64,000 nucleotides of DNA from the NCBI RefSeq assembly GCF_028737215.1, contig NZ_JAQZAM010000016.1, positions 60,210 through 124,209 on the forward strand. Reading direction: 5' to 3'. The stretch's first letter is position 1; each line of letters starts with the position of its first letter. The notes beneath the pieces are model-generated. The model was not told the origin of the DNA and made no database searches. It saw only the letters and a list, made by a program, of their open reading frames with translations. Shown here in pieces: positions 41,187 through 48,434 of the stretch. Source of the DNA: Actinomycetospora chibensis (GTDB taxonomy: Bacteria; Actinomycetota; Actinomycetes; Mycobacteriales; Pseudonocardiaceae). Both the position numbers and the translations under genes were made by a program.

Positions 41187-43322
41187 GTGACCGCACTGGA
41201 CGACCTGCCGATCACGCCCACCACGACCACCGTGCGTGCCGCGTGTCCGCACGACTGCCCCGACACCTGCGCCATGCTCGTCACCGTCGAGGACGGCCGC
41301 GCGACCAAGGTCGCGGGCGACCCGGAGCACCCGCTCACCCGCGGCGGGCTGTGCGTGAAGGTCAACAACTACCAGGAGAAGACCTACAGCCCCGACCGCG
41401 TGCTGCACCCCCTGCAACGCACCGGGGCCAAGGGCAGCGGCCGGTTCGAGGAGATCTCCTGGGACGAGGCGCTGGACACCATCGCCGACACCTTCCGGGC
41501 GAGGATCGCCGAGCACGGTCCCGAGACCGTCATGCCGGTCAGCTACCTCGGCACCCAGGGCATCCTCAACGGCCTGTCGGTCGGCGACGCCTTCTTCCAC
41601 AAGCTCGGCGCGACGATCACCGAGCGCACGTACTGCGACTCGGGCTCCTGCACCGCCCACGTGGCCACCATCGGGGCGACCGCGGGCGTCGACCCCGAGA
41701 GCCTCGTCCACGCGCGCTACATCATCATCTGGGCGTCGAACACCATCTCGACCAACCTGCACCTCTGGCCGGTGATCGCCGAGGCCCAGAAGCGCGGGGC
41801 GAAGGTCGTCTGCATCGACCCCGTGCGCCACCGCACCGCGCAGCGCGCCGACTGGCACATCCCGCTGCGGCCCGGCACCGACGGCGCCCTCGCCCTGGCG
41901 ATGATGAACGTGATCATCAGCGAGGGGCTGCACGACGAGGCGTACGTCCGCGACCACACCGTCGGGTTCGACGAGCTCGCCGAGCGCGTGGCCACGGCCA
42001 CCCCGGAGTGGGCCTCCGAGGAGACCGGCATCCCCGCCGAGGACATCCGCACGCTCGCCCGCGAGTACGCCACCACCGACCCGGCCGTCATCCGCATCGG
42101 CGTCGCGATCGAGCGTCACGCCGGCGGCGGCCAGACCGTGCGGGCGCTCGCCTGCCTGCCCGCGCTCGTCGGCGCCTGGCGTCACGTCGGGGGCGGGCTG
42201 CTGCAGCTGCCGCTCTGGGCCCACCCGGTCAACTGGCCGGCGTTCATCCACCCCGAGCTCGCCACCCCGGGCACCCGGGTGGTCAACCAGTTCCTGCTGG
42301 GTCGGGCGCTGACGGGGGACCTCCCGCTCGACCCGCCGATCACCGCGCTCATGGTCTACAACTCGAACCCGATGGTCGTGGCCCCCGAGCAGGAGAAGAT
42401 CGCGCGGGGGCTGGCCCGCGATGACCTGTTCACGGTGGTCAGCGACCACTTCCTCACCGACACCGCGCGCTACGCCGACATCGTCCTGCCCGCGACGACC
42501 CAGCTCGAGCAGCACGACCTCATGTTCAGCTGGGGCCACTTCTACGTCACCCTCAACGTTCCCGCCGTCGAGCCGGAGGGGGAGTCGATCCCCAACACCG
42601 AGCTCTTCCGGCGGCTCGCGGCGCGGATGGGCTTCGACGACGAGTACTTCCGCCTGACCGACGAGGAGCTGCTCGCCCAGGCCTACGACTGGTCGGCGCC
42701 GGCGATGGAGGGCATCACCCTCGAGTCGCTGCGCGAGACGGGGTGGGCGCGGCTGAACCTGCCGGGCCCCGACGCGTACGCCCCGCACGCCGAGGGGAAC
42801 TTCCCGACGCCGTCGGGCAAGACCGAGTTCCGGTCGTCGGCGCTCGAGGCGGCCGGCAACTTCGTCGTCCCGCTGTTCCGGCAGCTCTACGAGGAGTTCC
42901 AGCCCGGCGGCACCGTCGACCCGCTGCCGCACTACATCGCGCCCCGCGAGACCGGCGAGGTCTACCCGCTGAACCTGCTCTCGCCGAAGTCGCACGCCTA
43001 CATCAACTCCAGCGCGGGCGACCAGGCGATGCAGAAGCGCGTGCAGGGCGAGCAGAAGGTGACCATCCACCCCGCCGACGCCGAGGCGCGCGGTATCACC
43101 GACGGACGCTACGTCGAGGTGTCCAACGACCGCGGCAAGTTCGTCGCGCTCGCCGACGTCTCCGACGAGGTCTCCCTCGGCGTCGTCGTGTGCCCGATGG
43201 GCTCGTGGGCGAAGAACGCCAAGGACGGCAGCACGGTGAACGCGGTGAACCCGTTCGTCTTCGCCGACCTCGGCAACGCGCCGACGTTCTCGGACACGCG
43301 GGTCGAGGTCACCCCGGTGTGA
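41187..43322 (+). CDS. molybdopterin-dependent oxidoreductase (DMSO reductase family) with 4Fe-4S site
   Basis: A 711-residue enzyme. The iron-sulfur cluster is bound by 'CPHDCPDTCAML' near residues 20-28 plus 'GGLCVK' near 56. 'VGDAFFHKLGATITERTYCDSGSCTAH' near 133-158 contains the cysteine or serine that would bind molybdenum; 'VYNSNPMVVAPEQEKIARGL' and 'LNLLSPKSHAYINSS' bind the two pterins, and the last 110 residues form the dinucleotide-binding barrel. No Tat signal, so cytoplasmic. Relatives include polysulfide/thiosulfate-type and anaerobic dehydrogenases; the substrate is unknown. Confidence 0.91.
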   Translation: MTALDDLPITPTTTTVRAACPHDCPDTCAMLVTVEDGRATKVAGDPEHPLTRGGLCVKVNNYQEKTYSPDRVLHPLQRTGAKGSGRFEEISWDEALDTIADTFRARIAEHGPETVMPVSYLGTQGILNGLSVGDAFFHKLGATITERTYCDSGSCTAHVATIGATAGVDPESLVHARYIIIWASNTISTNLHLWPVIAEAQKRGAKVVCIDPVRHRTAQRADWHIPLRPGTDGALALAMMNVIISEGLHDEAYVRDHTVGFDELAERVATATPEWASEETGIPAEDIRTLAREYATTDPAVIRIGVAIERHAGGGQTVRALACLPALVGAWRHVGGGLLQLPLWAHPVNWPAFIHPELATPGTRVVNQFLLGRALTGDLPLDPPITALMVYNSNPMVVAPEQEKIARGLARDDLFTVVSDHFLTDTARYADIVLPATTQLEQHDLMFSWGHFYVTLNVPAVEPEGESIPNTELFRRLAARMGFDDEYFRLTDEELLAQAYDWSAPAMEGITLESLRETGWARLNLPGPDAYAPHAEGNFPTPSGKTEFRSSALEAAGNFVVPLFRQLYEEFQPGGTVDPLPHYIAPRETGEVYPLNLLSPKSHAYINSSAGDQAMQKRVQGEQKVTIHPADAEARGITDGRYVEVSNDRGKFVALADVSDEVSLGVVVCPMGSWAKNAKDGSTVNAVNPFVFADLGNAPTFSDTRVEVTPV

Positions 43323-43344
43323 GTGGCCCGGCGTGAGTGCCCCG

Positions 43345-43701
43345 TCACCGGGCGGCCAGGACCTCCGGGTCCCGGTCGCTCGGTGACCGCGGGGTGGGGG
43401 CCGTGCGCGTCGATGTCCCGGCCCGGTCCGCGCACTCGGCCGCGGCGCAGTCGGCCGCCGCGAGGTCGGTGAGGAGCCGCCGGGCGGCCCGGACCGCGAC
43501 GTCGGGCACCTCGCCCCCGTCGCGGGCGAGCCGCCGGAAGACCTCGGCGAGCGCCGCGGCCGCCGAGCCGGACAGGACCAGCCCGCGGTCGGGACGCGTG
43601 TAGGGCGCGAGGGCGCGCGCGACGTCCCGGCAGGTCTCGGCGCCGGGGTCGGGGAGGGGGAAGGCGACGGTCTCGGCGTCGAGGTCAGCGGCCACGGACA
43701 C
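43345..43701 (-). CDS. hypothetical protein
   Basis: About 118 residues from GTG 43701 (GTG 43695 is an equal alternative). The centre is helical and alanine-rich: 'CRDVARALAPYTRPDRGLVLSGSAAAALAEVFRRLARDG', then 'VAVRAARRLLTDLAAADCAAAECADRAG', and a proline/serine tail. No known domain was recognised. Its 5' end overlaps the small gene upstream by 17 bases, so they are probably one unit. Third-position GC looks coding, but no homology is claimed. Confidence 0.5.
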   Translation of the reverse strand: MSVAADLDAETVAFPLPDPGAETCRDVARALAPYTRPDRGLVLSGSAAAALAEVFRRLARDGGEVPDVAVRAARRLLTDLAAADCAAAECADRAGTSTRTAPTPRSPSDRDPEVLAAR

Positions 43702-43903
43702 GCACCGACTCGGGGACGTCGGCGGCCTTGGCCGCGTCGGGGGTGTCGCTCCGGACGTGCTGGAACGTGCCGCGCGCCGGCGTCGAGCCGCTCGCGCGCC
43801 GACGACGACCGGGCCGGCCGTCGGTGCCGGTCGTGCTCCCACCGTCGACGGTGTCGACGCCGTGGGGGTGGCGCGCGTCAGCACGCCAGTGCAGGTGCCA
43901 CAT
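43685..43903 (-). CDS. small hypothetical protein
   Basis: A 72-residue protein starting 'MWHLHWRADARHPHG' with a strong AGGAGG ribosome site seven bases upstream of the ATG at 43903. The middle is arginine/glycine rich and disordered, the end reads 'FQHVRSDTPDAAKAADVPES'. Nothing is recognised. The ribosome site and the overlap with the downstream gene are the only evidence that it is translated. Confidence 0.42.
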   Translation of the reverse strand: MWHLHWRADARHPHGVDTVDGGSTTGTDGRPGRRRRASGSTPARGTFQHVRSDTPDAAKAADVPESVRVRGR

Positions 43904-44096
43904 GGGCGGGGACCTCCTGATCCACCACCGGGGCCGTACCCGGGACCACTCGGGGTGTACCGGACGAGTACGGAGGGACGGCCGTCGCTCACGGACTGAA
44001 CACGGCACCCGCGATGGTGGTCCAGATCACGCCCATGTCGCCACGCGAGGGCGGCCTGTACCGAGAAAGCACCGGATCGGGGCAGCGCTGGACCGG

Positions 44097-44353
44097 TCAG
44101 GGAGCGGCCGGACCCTCCGGGGTGCTCACGGGCGCCCACGCCGTGAAGATCCGGTGCTGGGGTTCGAGCAGCAGGATGAGCACGATCGCGGTGCTCGAGA
44201 CGAACACCGACATGGCCGACTGCGCGCCGAGGGTGGCCGAGGCCTCGACGAAGTCGGCGTCGGCGCCGTAGGTCAGGCCGGTGTACTGCTCGAACAGGGT
44301 GACGATCTGGGCGTCGCCGTGCGCACCTGGGGCGGAGCTGAAGGTCCCGGGGC
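44097..44353 (-). pseudogene. C-terminal remnant of a cation-transporting P-type ATPase
   Basis: In the frame ending at 44097 the last 70 residues read 'AQIVTLFEQYTGLTYGADAD', 'FVEASATLGAQSAMSVFVSS', 'TAIVLILLLEPQHRIFTAWA'. This looks like the final membrane helix and L-E-P-x-H-R-x-F tail of a P-type ATPase. No start codon or ribosome site exists in this frame, and the frame runs into the TetR gene. The catalytic D-K-T-G-T and ATP domains are absent, so it is a gene remnant. The family call rests on the tail motif only. Confidence 0.45.
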
Positions 44354-44944
44354 TCAGCCGGGCTGCAGGGCCCGGCGCCACTGCGCGGTCACCTGCGCAC
44401 GCAGGCGCTCGGTGTCCACGCCCTCGGGGTCGAGCAGGCGCTGCATGCCGATGCCGCGCAGCTGGCCGACGACGGCGACGGCGACGGCGTCCGGGTCCGC
44501 GTCGGCGCGGACCTCGCCCGCGGCGACGCCGGCCTCGACGTCCTGGCGGAGGTCGGCGCGGAAGCCCCGGTCGCGCTCGCGGAAGGTCGCCGCGAGCTCG
44601 GAGGCCGTGGCGGCCTCGGCCCAGAGCAGCAGGAAGGCGCGGTTGGCGGTCCCGAGGCCGGTGAGCGCGTGCAGGTACCCGTCGACGAGCGCGAGCAGCC
44701 GCTCGAGGCCCGGCGGCATCTCGGTGAGGCCCGGGACGAAGCCGCCCTGGATCGCCCGCGCGAGGGCGTCGACGAGGCCCTGCTTGGAGCCGAACTGGTG
44801 GGTGACGATCCCGCGGCTGTACCCGGCCCGCTCGCCGACCTTCGCGAGCGTGAGCGCACGGACCCCGGACTCGACGACCAGCTCGGCGGCCGCGGCCACG
44901 AGCGCGGCCTCGGTGCGCTCCCGACGTTCCTGCTGGGTGGGCAT
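44354..44944 (-). CDS. TetR/AcrR-family regulator
   Basis: A 196-residue repressor. 'ERRERTEAALVAAAAELVVESGVRALTLAKVGERAGYSRGIVTHQFGSKQGLVDAL' (residues 6-62) holds the helix-turn-helix, with the recognition helix in 'YSRGIVTHQFGSK'. The C-terminal domain is helical and ends 'LRAQVTAQWRRALQPG' (TetR_C_6-like). Divergent from the DUF1330/hydrolase operon, with a 22-bp palindrome in the 73-base gap, so it likely represses that operon and itself. Confidence 0.9.
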   Translation of the reverse strand: MPTQQERRERTEAALVAAAAELVVESGVRALTLAKVGERAGYSRGIVTHQFGSKQGLVDALARAIQGGFVPGLTEMPPGLERLLALVDGYLHALTGLGTANRAFLLLWAEAATASELAATFRERDRGFRADLRQDVEAGVAAGEVRADADPDAVAVAVVGQLRGIGMQRLLDPEGVDTERLRAQVTAQWRRALQPG

Positions 44945-44965
44945 GGCGGGGAGCGTAGCGCACTA

Positions 44966-44987
44966 ACTTGCGTGTCGACTGACAAGT
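44966..44987. promoter_or_regulatory. operator-like palindrome between tetR and the DUF1330 operon
   Basis: Outer arms ACTTG (44966-44970) and CAAGT (44983-44987) with a central GTCGAC (44974-44979) form a 22-bp imperfect palindrome, 8 of 11 positions symmetric. It is 21 bases before the TetR start and 30 bases before the DUF1330 start. Its sequence differs from the five-site island operator. Confidence 0.6.
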
Positions 44988-45017
44988 ATGTGAGAGTGGC
45001 TCTCGACGAGAGGAGTC

Positions 45018-45392
45018 ATGGTGATCGAGTTCGAGGACGGCGCCCTGGACACCCTGCTGGCGGAGGACCCCGGCGGGCCGGTGGTGATGCTGAACCTGTT
45101 GCGCTTCCGGCCCGACGGTGGCCGGGAGAGCTATCAGCGCTACGTCGACGCGGTGGGTGCGGTGAGCGCGCGGCACGGCGTGCAGATCACCTACCTCGGG
45201 GAGGGCGGACGCGCCCTGGCGGCCGAGGAGGGACAGGCCTGGGACATGGTGCTCCTGGTGCGCTACCCGAGCCGTGAGCATTTCGTCGCGATGATCCGCG
45301 ACCCCGCCTACCAGCGGATCGAGCACCTGCGCGCCGAGGCGCTCGTGGAGGCGGTCCTCCAGCCGACCGTGCCGGTGACGGGGGCGGCGTGA
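45018..45392 (+). CDS. DUF1330-like dimeric alpha-beta barrel protein
   Basis: A 124-residue ferredoxin-like (alpha-beta) barrel: 'PVVMLNLLRFRPDGGRESYQRYVDAVGAVSARHGVQITYLGEGG' and 'WDMVLLVRYPSREHFVAMIRDPAYQRIEHLRAEALVEAVLQPT', both typical of DUF1330. The role of the family is unknown. ATG follows GAGAGGAGTC. It shares GTGA with the hydrolase gene, and both are placed to be controlled by the adjacent TetR protein. Confidence 0.82.
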   Translation: MVIEFEDGALDTLLAEDPGGPVVMLNLLRFRPDGGRESYQRYVDAVGAVSARHGVQITYLGEGGRALAAEEGQAWDMVLLVRYPSREHFVAMIRDPAYQRIEHLRAEALVEAVLQPTVPVTGAA

Positions 45393-46162
45393 CGACGGTG
45401 CTGGTGCACGGCAACCCCGAGACCGCGGCGGTCTGGGAACCGCTGCTGCGGGCGCTGGAGGGGCGCGGCGTCCCGCGCGAGCAGGTGGTGCGGCTGTCGC
45501 CGCCCGGGTTCGGTGCGCCGCTGTCCGAGGGCTTCGCGGCCACGCCGGAGGCCTACCGCGACTGGCTCGTCGGCGAGCTGGAGGCGATCGTCGCGGAGCA
45601 CGGCCCGGTCGACCTCGTCGGCCACGACCTCGGCGGCGCCCACACCCTGCGGGTGGCCATGACCCGGCCCGACCTGCTGCGCAGCTGGGCCAGCGACGTC
45701 ATCGGGAGCTTCGCGCCCGACTACGTCTGGCACGAGCTCGCCCGGCGCTGGCAGACGCCCGGCGTCGGCGAGTCCGACGTGGCCGAGCGCTTCGGGCCCG
45801 ACCGCGACGTGGAGGCCGTGGTGGCGCTGCTCGTCGGTCGCGGGATGCCCGAGGCGGTGGCGACGGACGTGGTCGGGGGGCAGGACGAGGCGATGGGGCG
45901 CGCGATCCTCGCGCACTACCGCTCGCTCGTGCCGCCGCGGATGGCCTCCGACGGCGCGGGGCTGGCAGCGGCCGCACGGCGTCCCGGACTCGTCGTGATC
46001 GCCACCGGCGACCAGGTGGTGGGCACGGAGGCTCAGCGCCGCGCCATGGCCGAGCGCGCGGGTGCGCGCGTCGCGGTGCTCGACGGCCTGGGGCACTGGT
46101 GGTTGGCGCAGGACCCGGACCAGGCCGCCCGCGTGCTGGTGGACTTCTGGTCGTCGGTCTGA
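45389..46162 (+). CDS. alpha/beta hydrolase (haloalkane dehalogenase/epoxide hydrolase-like)
   Basis: A 257-residue hydrolase. 'TTVLVHGNPETAAVWEPLLRAL' at the N terminus has the H-G-N-P oxyanion motif; the nucleophile position is aspartate in 'VDLVGHDLGGAHTLRVAM' near residue 78, as in epoxide hydrolases and dehalogenases rather than serine esterases. The histidine is in 'LDGLGHWWLAQDPDQAARVL' near 233. It is coupled to the DUF1330 gene. Confidence 0.86.
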   Translation: MTTVLVHGNPETAAVWEPLLRALEGRGVPREQVVRLSPPGFGAPLSEGFAATPEAYRDWLVGELEAIVAEHGPVDLVGHDLGGAHTLRVAMTRPDLLRSWASDVIGSFAPDYVWHELARRWQTPGVGESDVAERFGPDRDVEAVVALLVGRGMPEAVATDVVGGQDEAMGRAILAHYRSLVPPRMASDGAGLAAAARRPGLVVIATGDQVVGTEAQRRAMAERAGARVAVLDGLGHWWLAQDPDQAARVLVDFWSSV

Positions 46163-46189
46163 GGGGACGGCCCCGACCCGCGGAGGATG

Positions 46190-46204
46190 CTTCGGAAACC
46201 GAAG
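46190..46204. terminator. hairpin after the hydrolase gene
   Basis: CTTCGG-AAA-CCGAAG, a perfect six-base stem with a three-base loop, 27 bases after the hydrolase stop. It lacks a U-run, as is usual in high-GC actinobacteria. Confidence 0.45.
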
Positions 46205-46285
46205 TGTCTCCCGCACCCCTCACCAGGAGACGTCGAGCTCGGCGACCGGTTGCCGGTGCCGGCCCGCTAGCGCGTGTCTGGTGGT

Positions 46286-46885
46286 TCATGAGAGCCAGGC
46301 CAGGGTGGCGCGGAAGGTGACCGCGCCCCGGTAGTTGATCGCGTGCTTGTCGGTGCGGCTGGCGATGCCCCGCCACTGTTTGAGCTGGTTGAAGCCGCGT
46401 TCGACGACGTTGCGACGCTGGTAGCGCTGCTTGTCGAACCCGACCGGTCGCCCGCCGCGGCTCCCGCGGCGGGCGCGGTTGGCCTGCTGGTCGCGAGGTT
46501 CGGGGATGGTGTGCGGGATGCCGCGCCGGCGCAGCAGCTCCCGGTTGGCCCGAGAGCTGTAGCCCTTGTCGCCCAGCACGTAGTACGGGCGGGTCCGCGG
46601 TCGCCCCGGGCCAGGCTTCGCGACCCGCAGACCCTCGATGAGCTGCGGGAACGTGGGGCAGTCGTTGACGTTGCCCGGGGTCAGCAGCAGCACCAACGGC
46701 CGGCCCCGGCCGTCGGTGAGCATGTGCAGCTTGGTGGTCAACCCACCCCGAGAACGTCCGATCGCGTGGTGGTCGGGCTCGACCCAGCAGGGATCGTCAA
46801 TAGATCCCGACGGGGCCCCCTGTGTCATGCGCAGGGTCGCCGACCTGGGCCTCCACGGTCTCGGGGCCCTCCGACTGCCCCGCAC
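46286..46885 (-). CDS. IS5-family transposase, C-terminal frame (orfB)
   Basis: Holds the second and third catalytic residues of the DDE domain: D in 'YYVLGDKGYSSRANRELLRRRGI' and E in 'RNVVERGFNQLKQWRGIASRTDKHAINYRG'. Recognisable IS5 sequence begins about 'EPDHHAIGRSRGGLTTKLHML'. The codons upstream of that are probably not translated from their own start; the frame is one base ahead (+1) of orfA, and the switch point is near a GGGGGCCCC run at about 46811-46819. A fused product requires frameshifting, or the gene is a mutated copy. Confidence 0.85.
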   Translation of the reverse strand: MRGSRRAPRPWRPRSATLRMTQGAPSGSIDDPCWVEPDHHAIGRSRGGLTTKLHMLTDGRGRPLVLLLTPGNVNDCPTFPQLIEGLRVAKPGPGRPRTRPYYVLGDKGYSSRANRELLRRRGIPHTIPEPRDQQANRARRGSRGGRPVGFDKQRYQRRNVVERGFNQLKQWRGIASRTDKHAINYRGAVTFRATLAWLS

Positions 46886-47264
46886 CGTGTCCGGAGGACA
46901 CGGTCGCGGCGTTGCCGCCCAGCCGCCGCGCGGTCGCGCCGTGCTGGTGGACCCGCATCAGGCTCGAGTCCGCCGCGACCAGCCAGTCCAGGTCCCCGGC
47001 CGCGTCGGCAGCGGTGTGCACCGCAGCGAAGATGCGGTCATAGGTCCCGTCGCGTGACCAGCGCACATGCCGGTCATAGACGCTCTGCCAGGGCCCGAAC
47101 TCCGCCGGCAGGTCCCGCCACGGCGACCCCGTGCGATACCGCCAGGCGATCGCCTCGAGCACTTCACGATGGTCGCGCCACTGCCCGCCCCGACGCGGCG
47201 TCCGATCCGGCAGCAGCGGCTCGAGCCACACCCACGACTCGTCAGAGATCACCGGCGTACGCAC
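46797..47264 (-). CDS. IS5-family transposase, N-terminal frame (orfA)
   Basis: A 155-residue frame starting 'MRTPVISDESWVWLEPLLPD' with the DUF4096 helical domain ('WRDHREVLEAIAWRYRTGSPWRDLPAEFGPWQSVYDRHVRWSRDGTYDRIF') and the first catalytic D in 'WLVAADSSLMRVHQHGATARR'. The tail after about residue 120 loses similarity as the frame passes into the overlap with orfB. Confidence 0.87.
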   Translation of the reverse strand: MRTPVISDESWVWLEPLLPDRTPRRGGQWRDHREVLEAIAWRYRTGSPWRDLPAEFGPWQSVYDRHVRWSRDGTYDRIFAAVHTAADAAGDLDWLVAADSSLMRVHQHGATARRLGGNAATVSSGHGAGQSEGPETVEAQVGDPAHDTGGPVGIY

Positions 47265-47310
47265 ACCAAGATCTTGTCAGAGCCCTACCCGACGATTCAT
47301 CAGACACGCC

Positions 47311-47796
47311 CTAGAGCACCTGGTGCCCGTACATCTCCCCGAGCGGGTCGGAGATCAGCTCGATGCGCGCGCCGTCGGGGTCGCGGAAGTACACCGAGAC
47401 GCCGCTGTGGACCTCGTGCTCGACCCCGGCATCGGTCAGGCGCGCGACGAGCTCGTCCCAGCGGGCCGGGTCGACGCTGATGGCGACGTGGTGCAGCCCG
47501 CCGAGGACCTCGGCGTACGGCCCGAGGTCGAGGCCGGGGAAGTCGAAGAACGCGAGCAGGTTGCCGTTGCCGATGTCGTGGAAGAAGTGCGACGAGCCGG
47601 GGTAGTCGCGGTTGTCGATCAGCTCGGTGAGCGGGAAGCCGAGGACGTCCTGGTAGAACGCCACGGTCCGCTCGACGTCGCTCGACACCAGCGCCGTGTG
47701 GTGCAGGCCCCGGGCGGTGGACGCCGGCCGCTCGCCGGTGGGTCGCAGGTAGCGCTCGCGGAGGGCGGCGCGGCGGGTCTCGATGTCGGTGCTCAT
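47311..47796 (-). CDS. VOC-family protein (glyoxalase/ring-cleavage dioxygenase fold)
   Basis: A 161-residue single VOC domain: 'RGLHHTALVSSDVERTVAFYQDVLGFPLTELIDNRDYPGSSHFFHDIGNGNLLAFFDFPG' (first module, H near 32 and E-free strand) and 'GGLHHVAISVDPARWDELVARLTDAGVEHEVHSGVSVYFRDPDGARIELISDP' (H near 100, E near 150). The metal triad H-H-E is present. Its TAG stop is formed by the CTAG duplicated by the IS5 element. It lies 26 bases after the FMN reductase/monooxygenase pair on the same strand. Confidence 0.87.
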   Translation of the reverse strand: MSTDIETRRAALRERYLRPTGERPASTARGLHHTALVSSDVERTVAFYQDVLGFPLTELIDNRDYPGSSHFFHDIGNGNLLAFFDFPGLDLGPYAEVLGGLHHVAISVDPARWDELVARLTDAGVEHEVHSGVSVYFRDPDGARIELISDPLGEMYGHQVL

Positions 47797-47822
47797 GGCG
47801 TATCTCTCCGGGGGATCGTGGG

Positions 47823-48434
47823 TCAGCGCGACAGCAGGGCGGCGAAGTCGGGGACGTCGGCGAAGGGGTCCACGGGACCCGCCGGCGCGCGGGCGGCCAC
47901 CAGGTCGGCCAGCTCCCCGGCCGCCCGGTCGATGCGCGCGCCCAGCTCGCCGGCGACACCGCCGGCGCCCCAGTCCTCCGCGGCGGCGAACACCGCGGTG
48001 GGCGCGACGGCGGCGTGCAGGTAGGAGAACAGCGGGCGCATCGCGTGGTCGAGCGCCAGCTGGTGGCGGGCGGTGCCCGCCGTGGCCCCGAGCAGCACCG
48101 GGGTGCCATCGAGGGCGTCACGGTCCAGCACGTCGACGAACGTCTTGAACAGGCCGCTGTAGGACGCCGAGAAGATCGGCGTCACGGCGATCAGGCCGTC
48201 GGCGCCGGCGACGGTGTCGAGCACCGGGCGCAGCGCGGCGTTCGGGAAGCCGGTGACGAGGTGGTCGGCGAGGTCGCGGGCGTGCTCGCGCAGCTCGACG
48301 ACCTCGACGCGGACCTCGACCCCACGGTCGTGCAGGGCCGCGGTCGTCGCGTCCGCGAGCCGGTCGGCCAGCAGGCGCGTCGACGACGGCGACGAGAGCC
48401 CGGCGCTGACGACGGCCAGGGTGCGGGTGGTCAT
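47823..48434 (-). CDS. NADPH-dependent FMN reductase, CE1759-like LLM partner
   Basis: A 203-residue flavodoxin-fold reductase: 'TLAVVSAGLSSPSSTRLLADRLADA' binds the FMN phosphate, 'GADGLIAVTPIFSASYSGLFKTFVDVLD' near residue 78-105 lines the flavin, and 'VLLGATAGTARHQLALDHAMRPLFSYL' near 115. It gives reduced FMN to the monooxygenase whose gene ends one base inside its start. The pairing of this reductase type with the LLM gene upstream matches the known CE1758/CE1759 two-protein family. Confidence 0.88.
   Translation of the reverse strand: MTTRTLAVVSAGLSSPSSTRLLADRLADATTAALHDRGVEVRVEVVELREHARDLADHLVTGFPNAALRPVLDTVAGADGLIAVTPIFSASYSGLFKTFVDVLDRDALDGTPVLLGATAGTARHQLALDHAMRPLFSYLHAAVAPTAVFAAAEDWGAGGVAGELGARIDRAAGELADLVAARAPAGPVDPFADVPDFAALLSR

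Larger units (their letters stand above)
46271..47310 (-). mobile_element. IS5-family (IS427-type) insertion sequence with CTAG target duplication
   Basis: A 1040-bp element bounded by inverted repeats: GCGTGTCTGGTGGTTC from 46272 on the left and, read inward on the other strand, GCGTGTCTGATGAATC on the right (13 of 16 match). CTAG occurs directly on both sides (46267-46270 and 47311-47314), a four-base target duplication. It contains two overlapping reading frames that together make a DDE transposase. The right-hand CTAG provides the TAG stop of the VOC gene at 47311. Confidence 0.88.

Noticed and set aside
46221..46270. Minus-strand reading 'AELDVSW' followed by a stop, as if a gene tail were cut by the IS5 element
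   Set aside because: The piece is under 20 codons and joins no recognisable gene after the element is removed in silico; the VOC gene on the other side ends with its own stop.
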